Shown here: positions 53,026-64,000 of the stretch, piece by piece | Layout of the letters: the number at the start of each line of letters is the position of its first letter | Position numbering within the stretch: the stretch's first letter is position 1 | NCBI RefSeq assembly: GCF_029320955.1 | Contig: NZ_CP119757.1 | Coordinates: 4,898,001 to 4,962,000, forward strand | DNA length: 64,000 nt | Direction of reading: 5' to 3' | From: Flavobacterium sp. YJ01 | GTDB lineage: Bacteria; Bacteroidota; Bacteroidia; Flavobacteriales; Flavobacteriaceae | The notes under the pieces: model-generated | What the model saw: only the letters and a program-made list of their open reading frames with translations | Told to the model about the DNA's origin: nothing | Databases searched by the model: none | Position numbers and translations under genes: made by a program

Positions 53026-53844
53026 ATGAATAACCAGATTCGGACATATCGAATGGCGCAAGAACATGGATACAGAGTTGATCCATCGATTCCTGTTATT
53101 GGCTATACTGAAATGGTAACCAACGAAATGTGTGTTTCGCACTCACACCCAAGAGGTCAACTGATCTATGCAACTCGTGGCGTGATGAACGTTGTAGTAG
53201 GCAATCATATTTGGGTTGTGAATCCTTTGCAGGGTTTGTGGCTTCCGGGCGGAGTAGAACATCAGGTTACTTTTCAGAAAGACGTTAATTACTACAGCGT
53301 TTTTATTGATCCTTCTTTTATGGAAGGATTGCCAACAAACAGTTTTTCTTTTGATATTCCAATGTTCTTAAAACAGTTGGTTTTTAAAATTATTTCTTTT
53401 GGAGTTGAAGGAAACCTCACTCCGCCACAAAAAAGAATCATTTCTGTTTTCTTAGACGAATTGGCTTTAATCGAGCCAAGTGCGACTTTTTTGCCTACAA
53501 CAAATAACGAAAGACTGCAAAAAGTAGTCGAACTTTTAATGGAAGATATTGCCAGCAAAAATACAATTGAATATTACGCCGAAATTTCTTTTATGAGCAC
53601 TAGAACTTTGTCTCGGTTATTCATCAAAGAATTGGGAATGAATTTCAGCGACTGGCGTACGCGTTTAAAATTATTAGAAGCTATAAAACGTTTGGGCGAA
53701 AAACAATCTATTAAAGAAATCGCCTTCAATTTAGGTTATGAAACTACTAGTGCCTTTATTTATATGTTTAAAAAGCATTTAGGAAAAACGCCTTCTAATT
53801 ATATTTTAGAAGATGAAAATGAATCTGAAAGGATGATTGCTTAG
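53026..53844 (+). CDS. AraC-family regulator with N-terminal cupin
   Basis: The 272-residue protein has an N-terminal cupin domain (MCVSHSHPRGQLIYATRGVMNVVVG near residue 36, PLQGLWLPGGVEHQV near 66) and a C-terminal double helix-turn-helix (FMSTRTLSRLFIKELGMNFSDWRTRLKLLEAIKRL near 192-226, IKEIAFNLGYETTSAFIYMFKKHLGKTPSNYI near 233-264). The cupin with HSHPRG suggests a small-molecule sensor. The divergent MFS gene is the likely target. A TATATTTG box ends only four bases before the ATG at 53026. The mRNA may therefore be leaderless, or translation may start at the in-frame ATG 53053 (MAQEHGYRV). Confidence 0.9.
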   Translation: MNNQIRTYRMAQEHGYRVDPSIPVIGYTEMVTNEMCVSHSHPRGQLIYATRGVMNVVVGNHIWVVNPLQGLWLPGGVEHQVTFQKDVNYYSVFIDPSFMEGLPTNSFSFDIPMFLKQLVFKIISFGVEGNLTPPQKRIISVFLDELALIEPSATFLPTTNNERLQKVVELLMEDIASKNTIEYYAEISFMSTRTLSRLFIKELGMNFSDWRTRLKLLEAIKRLGEKQSIKEIAFNLGYETTSAFIYMFKKHLGKTPSNYILEDENESERMIA

Positions 53845-53864
53845 ATTGTAATTCTAAATTAGAA

Positions 53865-54112
53865 CACGGATAAAACGGATTCGCTATCGCGAAGACGCTA
53901 ATTGACGAGAATTTTTTAAACACATAGAAACATAGATTTTTTTACTTAGCGAAATAGAGAATAAATAATGACTAGTCATTAACACATAGCTATGTGTATT
54001 TATGAAAGTGAAACGCCTTTTATAGGCAAAGCAATTCTATGTTTCTATGTGTTTAAAAAATAAAATCCGTTTTTGTCCGCGTCTTCGCGATAGCGAATCC
54101 GTTTCATCCGTG
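53865..54112. repeat. Nested inverted repeat with family E core
   Basis: The outer arms, 34 bp with one mismatch, read CACGGATAAAACGGATTCGC onward and end at AAGACGC. Inside is a family E element (53918-54054) with ACACATAGAAACATAG arms and the AACACATAGCTATGTGT centre, as at 41944-42078. It fills much of the 435-base gap between the AraC and GH78 genes. No gene is seen. Confidence 0.87.
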
Positions 54113-54211
54113 CCCCATAAAATTATAACATCATTTTTTTTAATACTAAAAAAGTGATAAGCCATAATTTTTCCCTTAAAAAATTATCAAAAAGTATTAT
54201 TTTTTATGAAA

Positions 54212-54266
54212 TAGCAGGATAGTGCAGGTTGTGAAATGTAAAAATAACACTTATCTTTAGTCCCAA
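54212..54266 (+). promoter_or_regulatory. GH78 promoter with CAGG direct repeat
   Basis: ATAGCAGGATAGTGCAGGTTG has two CAGG units 10 bases apart (54216 and 54226). TTG at 54230-54232 and TATCTTTA at 54253-54260 form a plausible -33/-7 pair about 20 bases apart, and GTCCCA follows directly. It matches the arrangement in front of the beta-helix/mutarotase gene at 45872-45923. Confidence 0.5.
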
Positions 54267-54279
54267 AAATACACTAACT

Positions 54280-56466
54280 ATGCTAAACCGCTTTTCAATT
54301 TTTAAGACTTTACTTCTTTTTGTTGCTCTTCTTTGTTGTTCGTTGTCGTCAGCACAAGAAAAGCCAAAAGAAGCGACATGGATCTGGTATCCAGGAGATT
54401 TTGAAGTTTGGTTAAGCAATAAAATGCAAGTAAGACGTACAGAACGCGAAGCTGTGTTTCCTCCGCTTTGGCAATATTACAGCCCTTATGCTTTGGTTAC
54501 TTTTCAAACAGAAGTAGATATTCCGCAACCAGACGAAGTTAAAATCTTCTCAGAAGGACCTTTTCAATTGCTTTTAGATGGCGTTCAAATTTACGGACAG
54601 CCAAAATCAATCGCAGTTCCTGCCGGAAAACACAAAATTTCCTTTAAAGTGTACAATCAGGAAGTGTTGCCAGCTATTTATATTTCAGGTCAATATGTTA
54701 AATCTGATGCTTCTTGGAAAGTAACCAACGAAGATAAACTTTGGATTGACGAAACTGGAAAAGCGCAACAATCTGGTACGCCATGGGTTCCTGTTGGTTC
54801 TTGGAATTTTAATTCACCAGAAAACAAACCTTCAGGATTTAAATTAACAACCAAACCTTTAAGTGCTAAAAAGACAGAAAAAACAGGAAATGGTCAATTA
54901 GTAGATTTTGGTAAAGAAACTTTCGGCTATATTAAAATTCACGGTTTAAAAGGTAAAGGCAAACTAGCACTTTATTATGGAGAATCTCGTGAAGAAGCTT
55001 TGGATTCTGCCAAATGTGAAACTTTAGATCATTTATCTTTTGATGGAAAGCAGTCTGAAACTTATACACATGATGGATCAAAAGCATTCCGTTATGTTCA
55101 GGTTCAAGCAGATGCAGGTGTAAAATACGATTCGATTTCAATGCTTTATGAATATTTGCCACTGGATTATCGTGGAGCATTCAAATCTTCTGATGAACAA
55201 TTGAATAAAATTTGGGATGTGTCGGCTTACACGATGCATTTAACTTCTCGTGAATTTTTTATTGATGGAATCAAACGTGACCGCTGGGTTTGGTCGGGCG
55301 ACGCTTATCAAAGTTATTTAATGAATTATTATTTGTTCTTTGATTCGGCTTCGGTAGAGCGTACGCTGTTAGCGCTTCGCGGAAAAGATCCTGTCACAGC
55401 TCACGTAAATATCATTATGGATTATTCGCTGTATTGGTTTGTAGGTGTTTACGATTATTATCTGCACACGGGCGATACGAAATTCATCAAAACTTTTTAT
55501 CCGAGAATGAAATCTCTTATGGATTTCTGTCTAGAAAGAAGAAACAAAAACGGATTCTTGGAACCTTTAGAAGGAGACTGGGTTTTTATTGATTGGGCAG
55601 ATGGACTTCCAAAAACGGGTGAAGTTAGTTTTGAGCAGATGCTTTTAGCAAGAAGTTTAGAAGCTATGGCTGTAAGTGCTGAAATCGCTGGTAAAACCGA
55701 AGACCAAAAGCAATATCAAAAATTAGGAGATGATTTAAAAACCAAATTATTTGATGTCTTTTGGGATAAAAAAGAAAACGTAATGAAACACCAACGTATC
55801 GATGGTAAAATGCAAAATATTGTAACCAGATACGCTAATATGTTCGGTATTTTCTTCAATTATTTTAATGAAGAGCAAAAACAAAGCGTAAAAAATAAAG
55901 TATTGCTTAATAAAGATGTTCTTCAAATCACAACTCCATATATGCGTTTTTATGAGTTAGAAGCATTATGCGCAATGGGCGAACAAAACTACGTTTTAAA
56001 AGAAATGAAAGATTATTGGGGCGGAATGCTGAATGAAGGCGCAACATCTTTCTGGGAAGAATACAATCCGAATAAAAAAGGAACAGAGCATTTAACAATG
56101 TACGGTCGTCCTTACGGAAAAAGTCTTTGCCACGCTTGGGGTGCAAGTCCGATTTACTTATTAGGTAAATATTATTTAGGTGTAAAACCAACTGCTCCGG
56201 GTTATTCCCAATACGAAATCAAACCAAATCTTGGCGGTTTAAAATGGATGGAAGGAAAAGTGCCAACACCAAACGGAGAAGTTGCTGTGTATTGCAGTAC
56301 CAAAGAAATCAAAGTAAAAGCAGGTGAAGGAGAAGGAAAATTGATTTTTGAAAGTGCCAGCAAACCAAAAACAAACTCAGGAACCATTACAGAATTAGCA
56401 AAAAACAAATATCAATTGATTGTAAAACCAAATGTGGAGTATAAAGTGAGTTATAAGGCTTTATAA
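54280..56466 (+). CDS. Secreted GH78-type alpha-L-rhamnosidase
   Basis: The 728-residue protein has a signal peptide (MLNRFSIFKTLLLFVALLCCSLSSAQ). Beta-sandwich domains occupy the first 280 residues, with the VDFGKETFGYIKIHG segment near residue 207. The (alpha/alpha)6 catalytic domain follows with FFIDGIKRDRWVWSGDAYQSYLMNYY near 325-350, which carries the usual GH78 acidic residues. The short C-terminal beta domain begins near WMEGKVPTPNGEVAVY. It removes terminal L-rhamnose from glycans, here probably pectic side chains. Its stop codon lies in a tandem heptamer. The promoter shares a motif with the beta-helix/mutarotase gene. Confidence 0.9.
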   Translation: MLNRFSIFKTLLLFVALLCCSLSSAQEKPKEATWIWYPGDFEVWLSNKMQVRRTEREAVFPPLWQYYSPYALVTFQTEVDIPQPDEVKIFSEGPFQLLLDGVQIYGQPKSIAVPAGKHKISFKVYNQEVLPAIYISGQYVKSDASWKVTNEDKLWIDETGKAQQSGTPWVPVGSWNFNSPENKPSGFKLTTKPLSAKKTEKTGNGQLVDFGKETFGYIKIHGLKGKGKLALYYGESREEALDSAKCETLDHLSFDGKQSETYTHDGSKAFRYVQVQADAGVKYDSISMLYEYLPLDYRGAFKSSDEQLNKIWDVSAYTMHLTSREFFIDGIKRDRWVWSGDAYQSYLMNYYLFFDSASVERTLLALRGKDPVTAHVNIIMDYSLYWFVGVYDYYLHTGDTKFIKTFYPRMKSLMDFCLERRNKNGFLEPLEGDWVFIDWADGLPKTGEVSFEQMLLARSLEAMAVSAEIAGKTEDQKQYQKLGDDLKTKLFDVFWDKKENVMKHQRIDGKMQNIVTRYANMFGIFFNYFNEEQKQSVKNKVLLNKDVLQITTPYMRFYELEALCAMGEQNYVLKEMKDYWGGMLNEGATSFWEEYNPNKKGTEHLTMYGRPYGKSLCHAWGASPIYLLGKYYLGVKPTAPGYSQYEIKPNLGGLKWMEGKVPTPNGEVAVYCSTKEIKVKAGEGEGKLIFESASKPKTNSGTITELAKNKYQLIVKPNVEYKVSYKAL

Positions 56467-56495
56467 GTTATAAGTTATAAGTTATGAGTTATGAG
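56461..56495 (+). repeat. Tandem heptamer TTATAAG/TTATGAG over the GH78 stop codon
   Basis: Five 7 bp units (TTATAAG three times, TTATGAG twice) begin at 56461, so the TAA stop lies in the first unit. Similar heptamer runs overlap the stops at 59772 and 63242. Confidence 0.85.
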
Positions 56496-56530
56496 TGATT
56501 AGTAATTAGCCCCTAGTTTATAATGTCCAG

Positions 56531-56748
56531 TTTGTCATTCCGACGAAGGAGACTCGAGCGATAGCGAATAGACGAAGACAATCACGCTCGTAACTACAAA
56601 GATTGTCACGTACAGTTTATCATTTCGACGTAAGGAGAAATCTTCGCAAGTAGCTCCGCACCGAATGTCGCCAATCTTTGTAGAGTTTCTCGCGAAGATT
56701 TGCTTCGCCTGTTCGCTATCGCTCGAGTCTCGTTCCTCGAAATGACAA
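56531..56748. repeat. Composite palindromic repeat, family A
   Basis: TTTGTCATTCCGA at the left and AAATGACAA at the right bound a double element. An outer stem contains GACTCGAGCGATAGCGAATAG and its complement. An inner family A copy has ATCATTTCGACGTAAGGAGA and the CCAATCTTTGTAGAG phrase. It fills the 320-base gap between the GH78 gene and the next gene. Confidence 0.83.
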
Positions 56749-56786
56749 GATTGAAGAAATTCAGAGTTAATAAAAAATAAAAACCA

Positions 56787-58463
56787 ATGTTTTCAAAAAA
56801 AACAAAATACAACTTCAAATTAAAAACAGCATTCTTAATGCTATTAACTGTCTGCATCCAAGCCACAGCACAAAACACCGCATGGAAACCAGCGCCATTT
56901 GAAATAGTAAAATCAAATTACAAAAAGTTCAAAACCACACAATACGCTCATGTATTTTCTGGAAGCAAACATAATATTGTTCGATTATCTCCAGAATTGC
57001 AAGGTTTGGCAGGTATTGAACTTCATTTAGATAAATATAAAAATGGAACTAATACTCCATTACAATTAAAGTTTAAAGAATCTGTTACGGTTTTGATTGG
57101 TATTTTTCAAGAAAATAATTCAGAATATCTTCAAGCTGATAAACTTCAAAATGCTAAATTAATTTTAGAAAACGGAGCTACTGTGACAGGATTACCAAGT
57201 GTAAATGTTTATGCGATTTCTTTCTCAAAAGGAACACAAACATTAAACTTTGGAAAAGGATTATTTGCCTTTTTTGGAGTTGTAAAAGCTTCTGAGAAAT
57301 TAGAACCGAGAAATGCCAATTTCCCAGACGGAAAACTTTGGAATCCAACTTTTATCGTTGAAGGATTTTCGGATGAAAAACCGCTTTTTGAAGTTATCGA
57401 AGGGGAAAACAAACCTGTCATTGATGAAGGAATGTCGGGAACAGAAGGAATCCAAGGCGGTTTTGAAGGTGGACGTGTAGTAAAAGTTGGCGATACGTAT
57501 CATATGTTTCCAACCGAAAGAGCAGGAGAAAAAGGAGTTGATTACTATTATGATCGTGTAAAAACCAAAATTGGACATTGGACAAGTAAAGATGCTATTC
57601 ATTGGAAAAGAGAATCGACAATTTATCAAGCAAGTGGAACTTATGCCGTTACTGAAGACGATAATCCAATGAATGATCGTCGTGCAGCTATTTGGTCGTA
57701 CATGCCAGTTTTTAATGAAAAAGCAAATAAATGGTATGGTTATTATTTGGCGTATACCGTTAGTAAAGAAATAGAACCGAATCATTCTTTCGGAAGAATC
57801 TGGCGTTGTGAATCAACTGTAGACGGAATCAACGGAATCGGCGGACCTTATAAAGATATGGGAATCATTATGGAACCTGGACTAGATTCTCAGCCTTGGG
57901 AAGGACGTCAGGGTGTTGCTTCATTTTTTCCGTATCAGGTTGGCGACAAATACTTCGGATTTTACAGCGGTGCGTATCCATTCAATTCATGGGCAGATTA
58001 TCCGAAGAAATCAGGAAAAGGCTGGTTTGTGGCTTTAGCCGAATCAAAAAGTTTAGAAGGCCCTTGGTTGAGAATGAATAAAGGTCTGGAACCAATTAAA
58101 ACCATGCATCCACAGTTTGTAGAAAATCCGATTGTTAGTCAATTACCAAACGGTCTGTACATCGCGATTTTCGACGGAGGCCCAGACGGCTGGGGACATC
58201 ATTTACCAAACATGATTGCGTACTCATTATCAGCAGACGGGGTTAATTGGGCAGAAGCACATTATTTACCAATCGAAACCAAAGTTGATAAATGGTGGGA
58301 TATTATGAGAACGCCATTGTGTTTAATCCCAGAAGGAAATGATGTTTACACTATAGTTTATAATGCAATCGATTTGAAGAAAAGGTTTCATCCAACAGGA
58401 ATGGTCAAGGTAAAATTGAATAAAGATGTGATGAATTCTAAATTAAAAGAGTTGAAGAAATAA
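56787..58463 (+). CDS. Secreted beta-propeller glycoside hydrolase-like protein
   Basis: The 558-residue protein has a signal peptide (MFSKKTKYNFKLKTAFLMLLTVCIQATAQ). An N-terminal beta-rich part of about 190 residues precedes a region with five-bladed propeller features: GGFEGGRVVKVGDTYHMFPTERAG near residue 222, TKIGHWTSKDAIHWKRES near 262, AAIWSYMPVFNEKANKWYGYYLAYT near 296 and NPIVSQLPNGLYIAIFDGG near 445. The layout recalls GH43/GH32-like folds, but no family motif is certain. It lies between GH78 and another propeller protein, so it probably removes a side-chain sugar from the same pectic glycan. Confidence 0.75.
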   Translation: MFSKKTKYNFKLKTAFLMLLTVCIQATAQNTAWKPAPFEIVKSNYKKFKTTQYAHVFSGSKHNIVRLSPELQGLAGIELHLDKYKNGTNTPLQLKFKESVTVLIGIFQENNSEYLQADKLQNAKLILENGATVTGLPSVNVYAISFSKGTQTLNFGKGLFAFFGVVKASEKLEPRNANFPDGKLWNPTFIVEGFSDEKPLFEVIEGENKPVIDEGMSGTEGIQGGFEGGRVVKVGDTYHMFPTERAGEKGVDYYYDRVKTKIGHWTSKDAIHWKRESTIYQASGTYAVTEDDNPMNDRRAAIWSYMPVFNEKANKWYGYYLAYTVSKEIEPNHSFGRIWRCESTVDGINGIGGPYKDMGIIMEPGLDSQPWEGRQGVASFFPYQVGDKYFGFYSGAYPFNSWADYPKKSGKGWFVALAESKSLEGPWLRMNKGLEPIKTMHPQFVENPIVSQLPNGLYIAIFDGGPDGWGHHLPNMIAYSLSADGVNWAEAHYLPIETKVDKWWDIMRTPLCLIPEGNDVYTIVYNAIDLKKRFHPTGMVKVKLNKDVMNSKLKELKK

Positions 58464-58647
58464 AAGAGAGTGGAAAGAAGAAAGATGCAAGAAGCAAGAT
58501 ACAGCAAGATTTTAGAATATAGAGTATAGAAATAGAAAATAGAAACTTTGCGACTCTGCTCCCGATGGCTATCGGGATTGCGAGATTAAATCGTTCCAAA
58601 ACAAAAAAACTTTTCGCCTTAGTGCCTTCATGAAAAAAAATATAAAA

Positions 58648-59772
58648 ATGAAAATTAAATACCTAATCCTAACCATTTCAGCATTTGCTATAACCAGCTG
58701 TGCAACTAAATACAAGAAAAGAGAAATTACCGATGGCGTAATGCAGGAGATTTACGAAGAAATCAAAACTCCTTATAAATACGGTTTGGTGATGGTTCCT
58801 ACCGACAACTCATATAAAATGGACTGTCCGAGTGTATTTAGAAAAGACGAAAAATGGTATATGACGTATTTAATTTACGACGGAAGAGGTTATGAAACTT
58901 GGTTAGCAGAAAGCGAAAATTTATTAGACTGGAAATATCTAGGAAAAGTAATGTCTTTCTCAGAAAATGAAAAACACTGGGATGTCAACCAAAAAGCAGG
59001 ATATATTTCGTTACAAGATCCAACTTGGGGCGGAAGCTACGAATGGGAAAAATACGATGACAAATACTGGATGAGTTATTTTGGCGGAGACAGTAAAGGT
59101 TACGAAGCAGGCGTTCTATCAATCGGAATGGCTTATACGAAAGAAGCTCCGACCAAACCACACGAATTCCAAAGATTAGAAAATCCGGTTTTAACACCAA
59201 AAGACAAAGACGCCAAATGGTGGGATAATAGTACGATGTACAAAAACAGCGTAATCCGTGATAAAGATAAACTAACGGGACATAATTTCATCATGTATTA
59301 TAATGCCCGTGGCGATAGTATCAATCCTGCAAAAGGTGCCGAGCGTATTGCGATGGCGGTTTCAAACGATATGAAAACATGGAAACGTTATGGCGACAAA
59401 CCTTTAATCAACCATCACAAAGGAATTTCGGGAGATGCTTATATTCAGCGTATTAATGATACTTGGGTAATGTTCTATTTTGGTGCTTTTTGGACAGGTT
59501 GGAATCAAGGTGCATTTAACCGTTTTGCCGTTTCAAATGATTTAGTAAACTGGACCGATTGGAAAGGCGATGACTTAGTTAAATCATCAGAACCATACGA
59601 CGATTTGTTTGCTCATAAATCATTTGTGGTAAAACATGATGGCGTTGTCTATCATTTTTATTGTGCCGTTAACAAAGCAGAACAAAGAGGAATTGCCATT
59701 GCAACGTCTAAAGATTTAGGAAAAAGCAAATTGAATTTTGTGGCACCGCCGGAGAAAAAGATCAAGAAATAG
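58648..59772 (+). CDS. Lipoprotein beta-propeller hydrolase-like protein (GH43/GH117-like)
   Basis: The ATG at 58648 gives a clean lipoprotein signal (MKIKYLILTISAFAITSC). An ATG six codons upstream lies in a stretch (CTTAGTGCCTTCATG) that resembles intergenic repeat phrases seen elsewhere, so it is not preferred. The 374-residue protein has the propeller segments YKMDCPSVFRKDEKWYMTYLIYDGRGYETWLAESENLLDWKYLG near residue 48, SLQDPTWGGSYEWEKYDDKYWMSYFGG near 113, NSVIRDKDKLTGHNFIMYYNARG near 200 and ISGDAYIQRINDTWVMFYFG near 265. The acidic residues of MDCPSV and DPTW could be catalytic. Substrate is unknown; a side-chain sugar of rhamnogalacturonan fits the context. Confidence 0.76.
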   Translation: MKIKYLILTISAFAITSCATKYKKREITDGVMQEIYEEIKTPYKYGLVMVPTDNSYKMDCPSVFRKDEKWYMTYLIYDGRGYETWLAESENLLDWKYLGKVMSFSENEKHWDVNQKAGYISLQDPTWGGSYEWEKYDDKYWMSYFGGDSKGYEAGVLSIGMAYTKEAPTKPHEFQRLENPVLTPKDKDAKWWDNSTMYKNSVIRDKDKLTGHNFIMYYNARGDSINPAKGAERIAMAVSNDMKTWKRYGDKPLINHHKGISGDAYIQRINDTWVMFYFGAFWTGWNQGAFNRFAVSNDLVNWTDWKGDDLVKSSEPYDDLFAHKSFVVKHDGVVYHFYCAVNKAEQRGIAIATSKDLGKSKLNFVAPPEKKIKK

Positions 59773-59791
59773 TTATGAGTTATGAGTTATG
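59771..59791 (+). repeat. Tandem heptamer AGTTATG after the propeller gene
   Basis: Three exact 7 bp units follow, the first overlapping the TAG stop codon. Compare 56461 and 63239. Confidence 0.8.
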
Positions 59792-59891
59792 AAATACCAT
59801 AATACTCCCAACTGAAATGACTCCGCTAGGAGGCTCTCGTCGGTAGAAAAAAAATAGCGCATCGAAAATTTTGTCCCATAGGGACAATTGA

Positions 59892-63287
<3,396 letters not shown>

Positions 63288-63321
63288 TTTTAAAGTTAAA
63301 AACTTAAAGATTAAAGATATA

Positions 63322-63511
63322 GTTTGTCATTTCGACGTAAGGAGAAATCTTCGCAAGAAATTCCACAAAGATTATCAAACATAGCCCCAGGTTTCAACCT
63401 CGGGAAACGTATGGAGAAATCACGTTGCGTCCCAATGGTTAAAACCATTGGCTATGTTTTAATAGCAAAAAATATATTAAACCCGACAGGTTTCAAAAAC
63501 CCGTCGGGTTT
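63322..63511. repeat. Cluster of repeat fragments from families A, B and D
   Basis: A half copy of family A (TTTGTCATTTCGACGTAAGG, from 63323) is followed by a diverged family B copy (63378-63460: AGCCCCAGGTTTCAACCTCGGG ... CCAATGGTTAAAACCATTGG) and a family D-like hairpin (ACCCGACAGGTTT...AACCCGTCGGGTTT, 63481-63511). Together they fill the gap between the GH2 and GH106 genes. Confidence 0.8.
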
Positions 63512-63534
63512 ACGAACAGAAAATAATAACAATA

Positions 63535-64000
63535 ATGTCTAACCGTAACCACATTTTTCTTTTCAAAAAAGACTTCCGATTTTGGAATTTCCAACTTTCG
63601 ATTTTCTTGTTTTTGCTTTTTGCAAACATCGTCTCTGGACAGGAAGTTCATAAAAAAGAATCTTTTCAGCCAACATTAGAATCCTCAAGACCTTGGGTAT
63701 ATTGGTATTGGATGAAATCGGCGTATTCTAAAGTTGGAATTACAGCCGATTTAGAAGCCATGAAACAAGCCGGCATTGCGGGCGCTTATTTAATGACTAT
63801 TAAAGGTCCAGCCAATCCGCCATTGATAGATCCGCCAGTTTTACAGTTGACGCCTGAATTTTGGGATATGATTCATTGGGCTTTTAAAGAAGCAGATCGT
63901 TTAGGTTTGAAACTGGCTTTTCATGGAGCAGATGGATTTGCTGTTGCAGGTGGGCCGTGGATTACGCCAGAGATGTCAATGCAGAAAGTAGTTTGGTCAA
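63535..64000 (+). CDS. GH106-type alpha-L-rhamnosidase, C-terminus cut by window edge
   Basis: The frame is open from ATG 63535 to the right edge (155 codons), so only the N-terminus is present. A signal peptide (LSIFLFLLFANIVSGQ) ends near residue 36. The following SSRPWVYWYWMKSAYSKVGITADLEAMKQAGIAGAYLM is the usual opening of GH106 proteins. LTPEFWDMIHWAFKEADRLGLKLAFHGADGFAVAGGPW comes next. Full members have about 1000 residues. GH106 enzymes release L-rhamnose from pectin or ulvan-like glycans. It follows the GH2 gene on the same strand and is likely co-regulated with it. Confidence 0.85.
   Translation, partial: MSNRNHIFLFKKDFRFWNFQLSIFLFLLFANIVSGQEVHKKESFQPTLESSRPWVYWYWMKSAYSKVGITADLEAMKQAGIAGAYLMTIKGPANPPLIDPPVLQLTPEFWDMIHWAFKEADRLGLKLAFHGADGFAVAGGPWITPEMSMQKVVWS

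Noticed and set aside
63324..63542. Open frame of 72 codons before the GH106 gene
   Set aside because: It is encoded entirely by repeat fragments of families A, B and D.

Overview
The window looks like a Flavobacterium-type Bacteroidota chromosome. The DNA is AT-rich and promoters of the TAnnTTTG type can be read in front of several operons. Other phylum hallmarks are a hybrid two-component sensor, a LytTR pair, an AcrAB/TolC-type pump and many lipoprotein signal peptides. Much of the content concerns pectin or rhamnogalacturonan breakdown and use of the released uronic acids and deoxysugars. No SusC/SusD pair, IS element, CRISPR array, tRNA or rRNA was seen.

Layout. (1) 1-11.3 kb, uronate locus: a hybrid sensor cut by the left edge, a secreted beta-helix lyase-like protein, mannonate dehydratase, mannonate oxidoreductase, KDPG aldolase, a YhcH-family protein, a divergent LacI regulator and a DUF4861 protein. 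(2) 11.5-24.7 kb, mostly housekeeping and small genes: HAD phosphatase, metallophosphoesterase, STAS-like protein, three small minus-strand genes, CinA-like amidase, DsbA/thioredoxin proteins, a PQQ sugar dehydrogenase-like lipoprotein and a LytS/LytTR pair. (3) 25.0-30.8 kb, a complete RND efflux operon. (4) 31.8-43.7 kb, two divergent operons. The minus-strand one encodes a FucP-like transporter, a MaoC-like protein, a Gfo/Idh oxidoreductase, two solute-binding-like proteins without signal peptides and two class III CoA-transferases. The plus-strand one encodes enzymes that fit non-phosphorylating L-fucose or L-rhamnose breakdown. (5) 43.9-64 kb, a pectin/deoxysugar hydrolase cluster: GH28, a beta-helix protein fused to an L-rhamnose mutarotase-like domain, Gfo/Idh plus sodium symporter, MFS plus AraC regulator, GH78, two beta-propeller hydrolase-like proteins, GH2 and the first part of a GH106 protein cut by the right edge.

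The strongest candidate for an undescribed system is region 4. Two predicted cytoplasmic solute-binding-like proteins bracket two paralogous CoA-transferases in a translationally coupled block, with no ABC permease or ATPase. This operon and the fucose-type operon are driven by divergent promoters that carry the same 29 bp sequence in mirror orientation at the same place relative to each -7 box, so the two are very probably co-regulated. Many intergenic gaps are filled by long, often nested, inverted repeats that fall into at least five sequence families.
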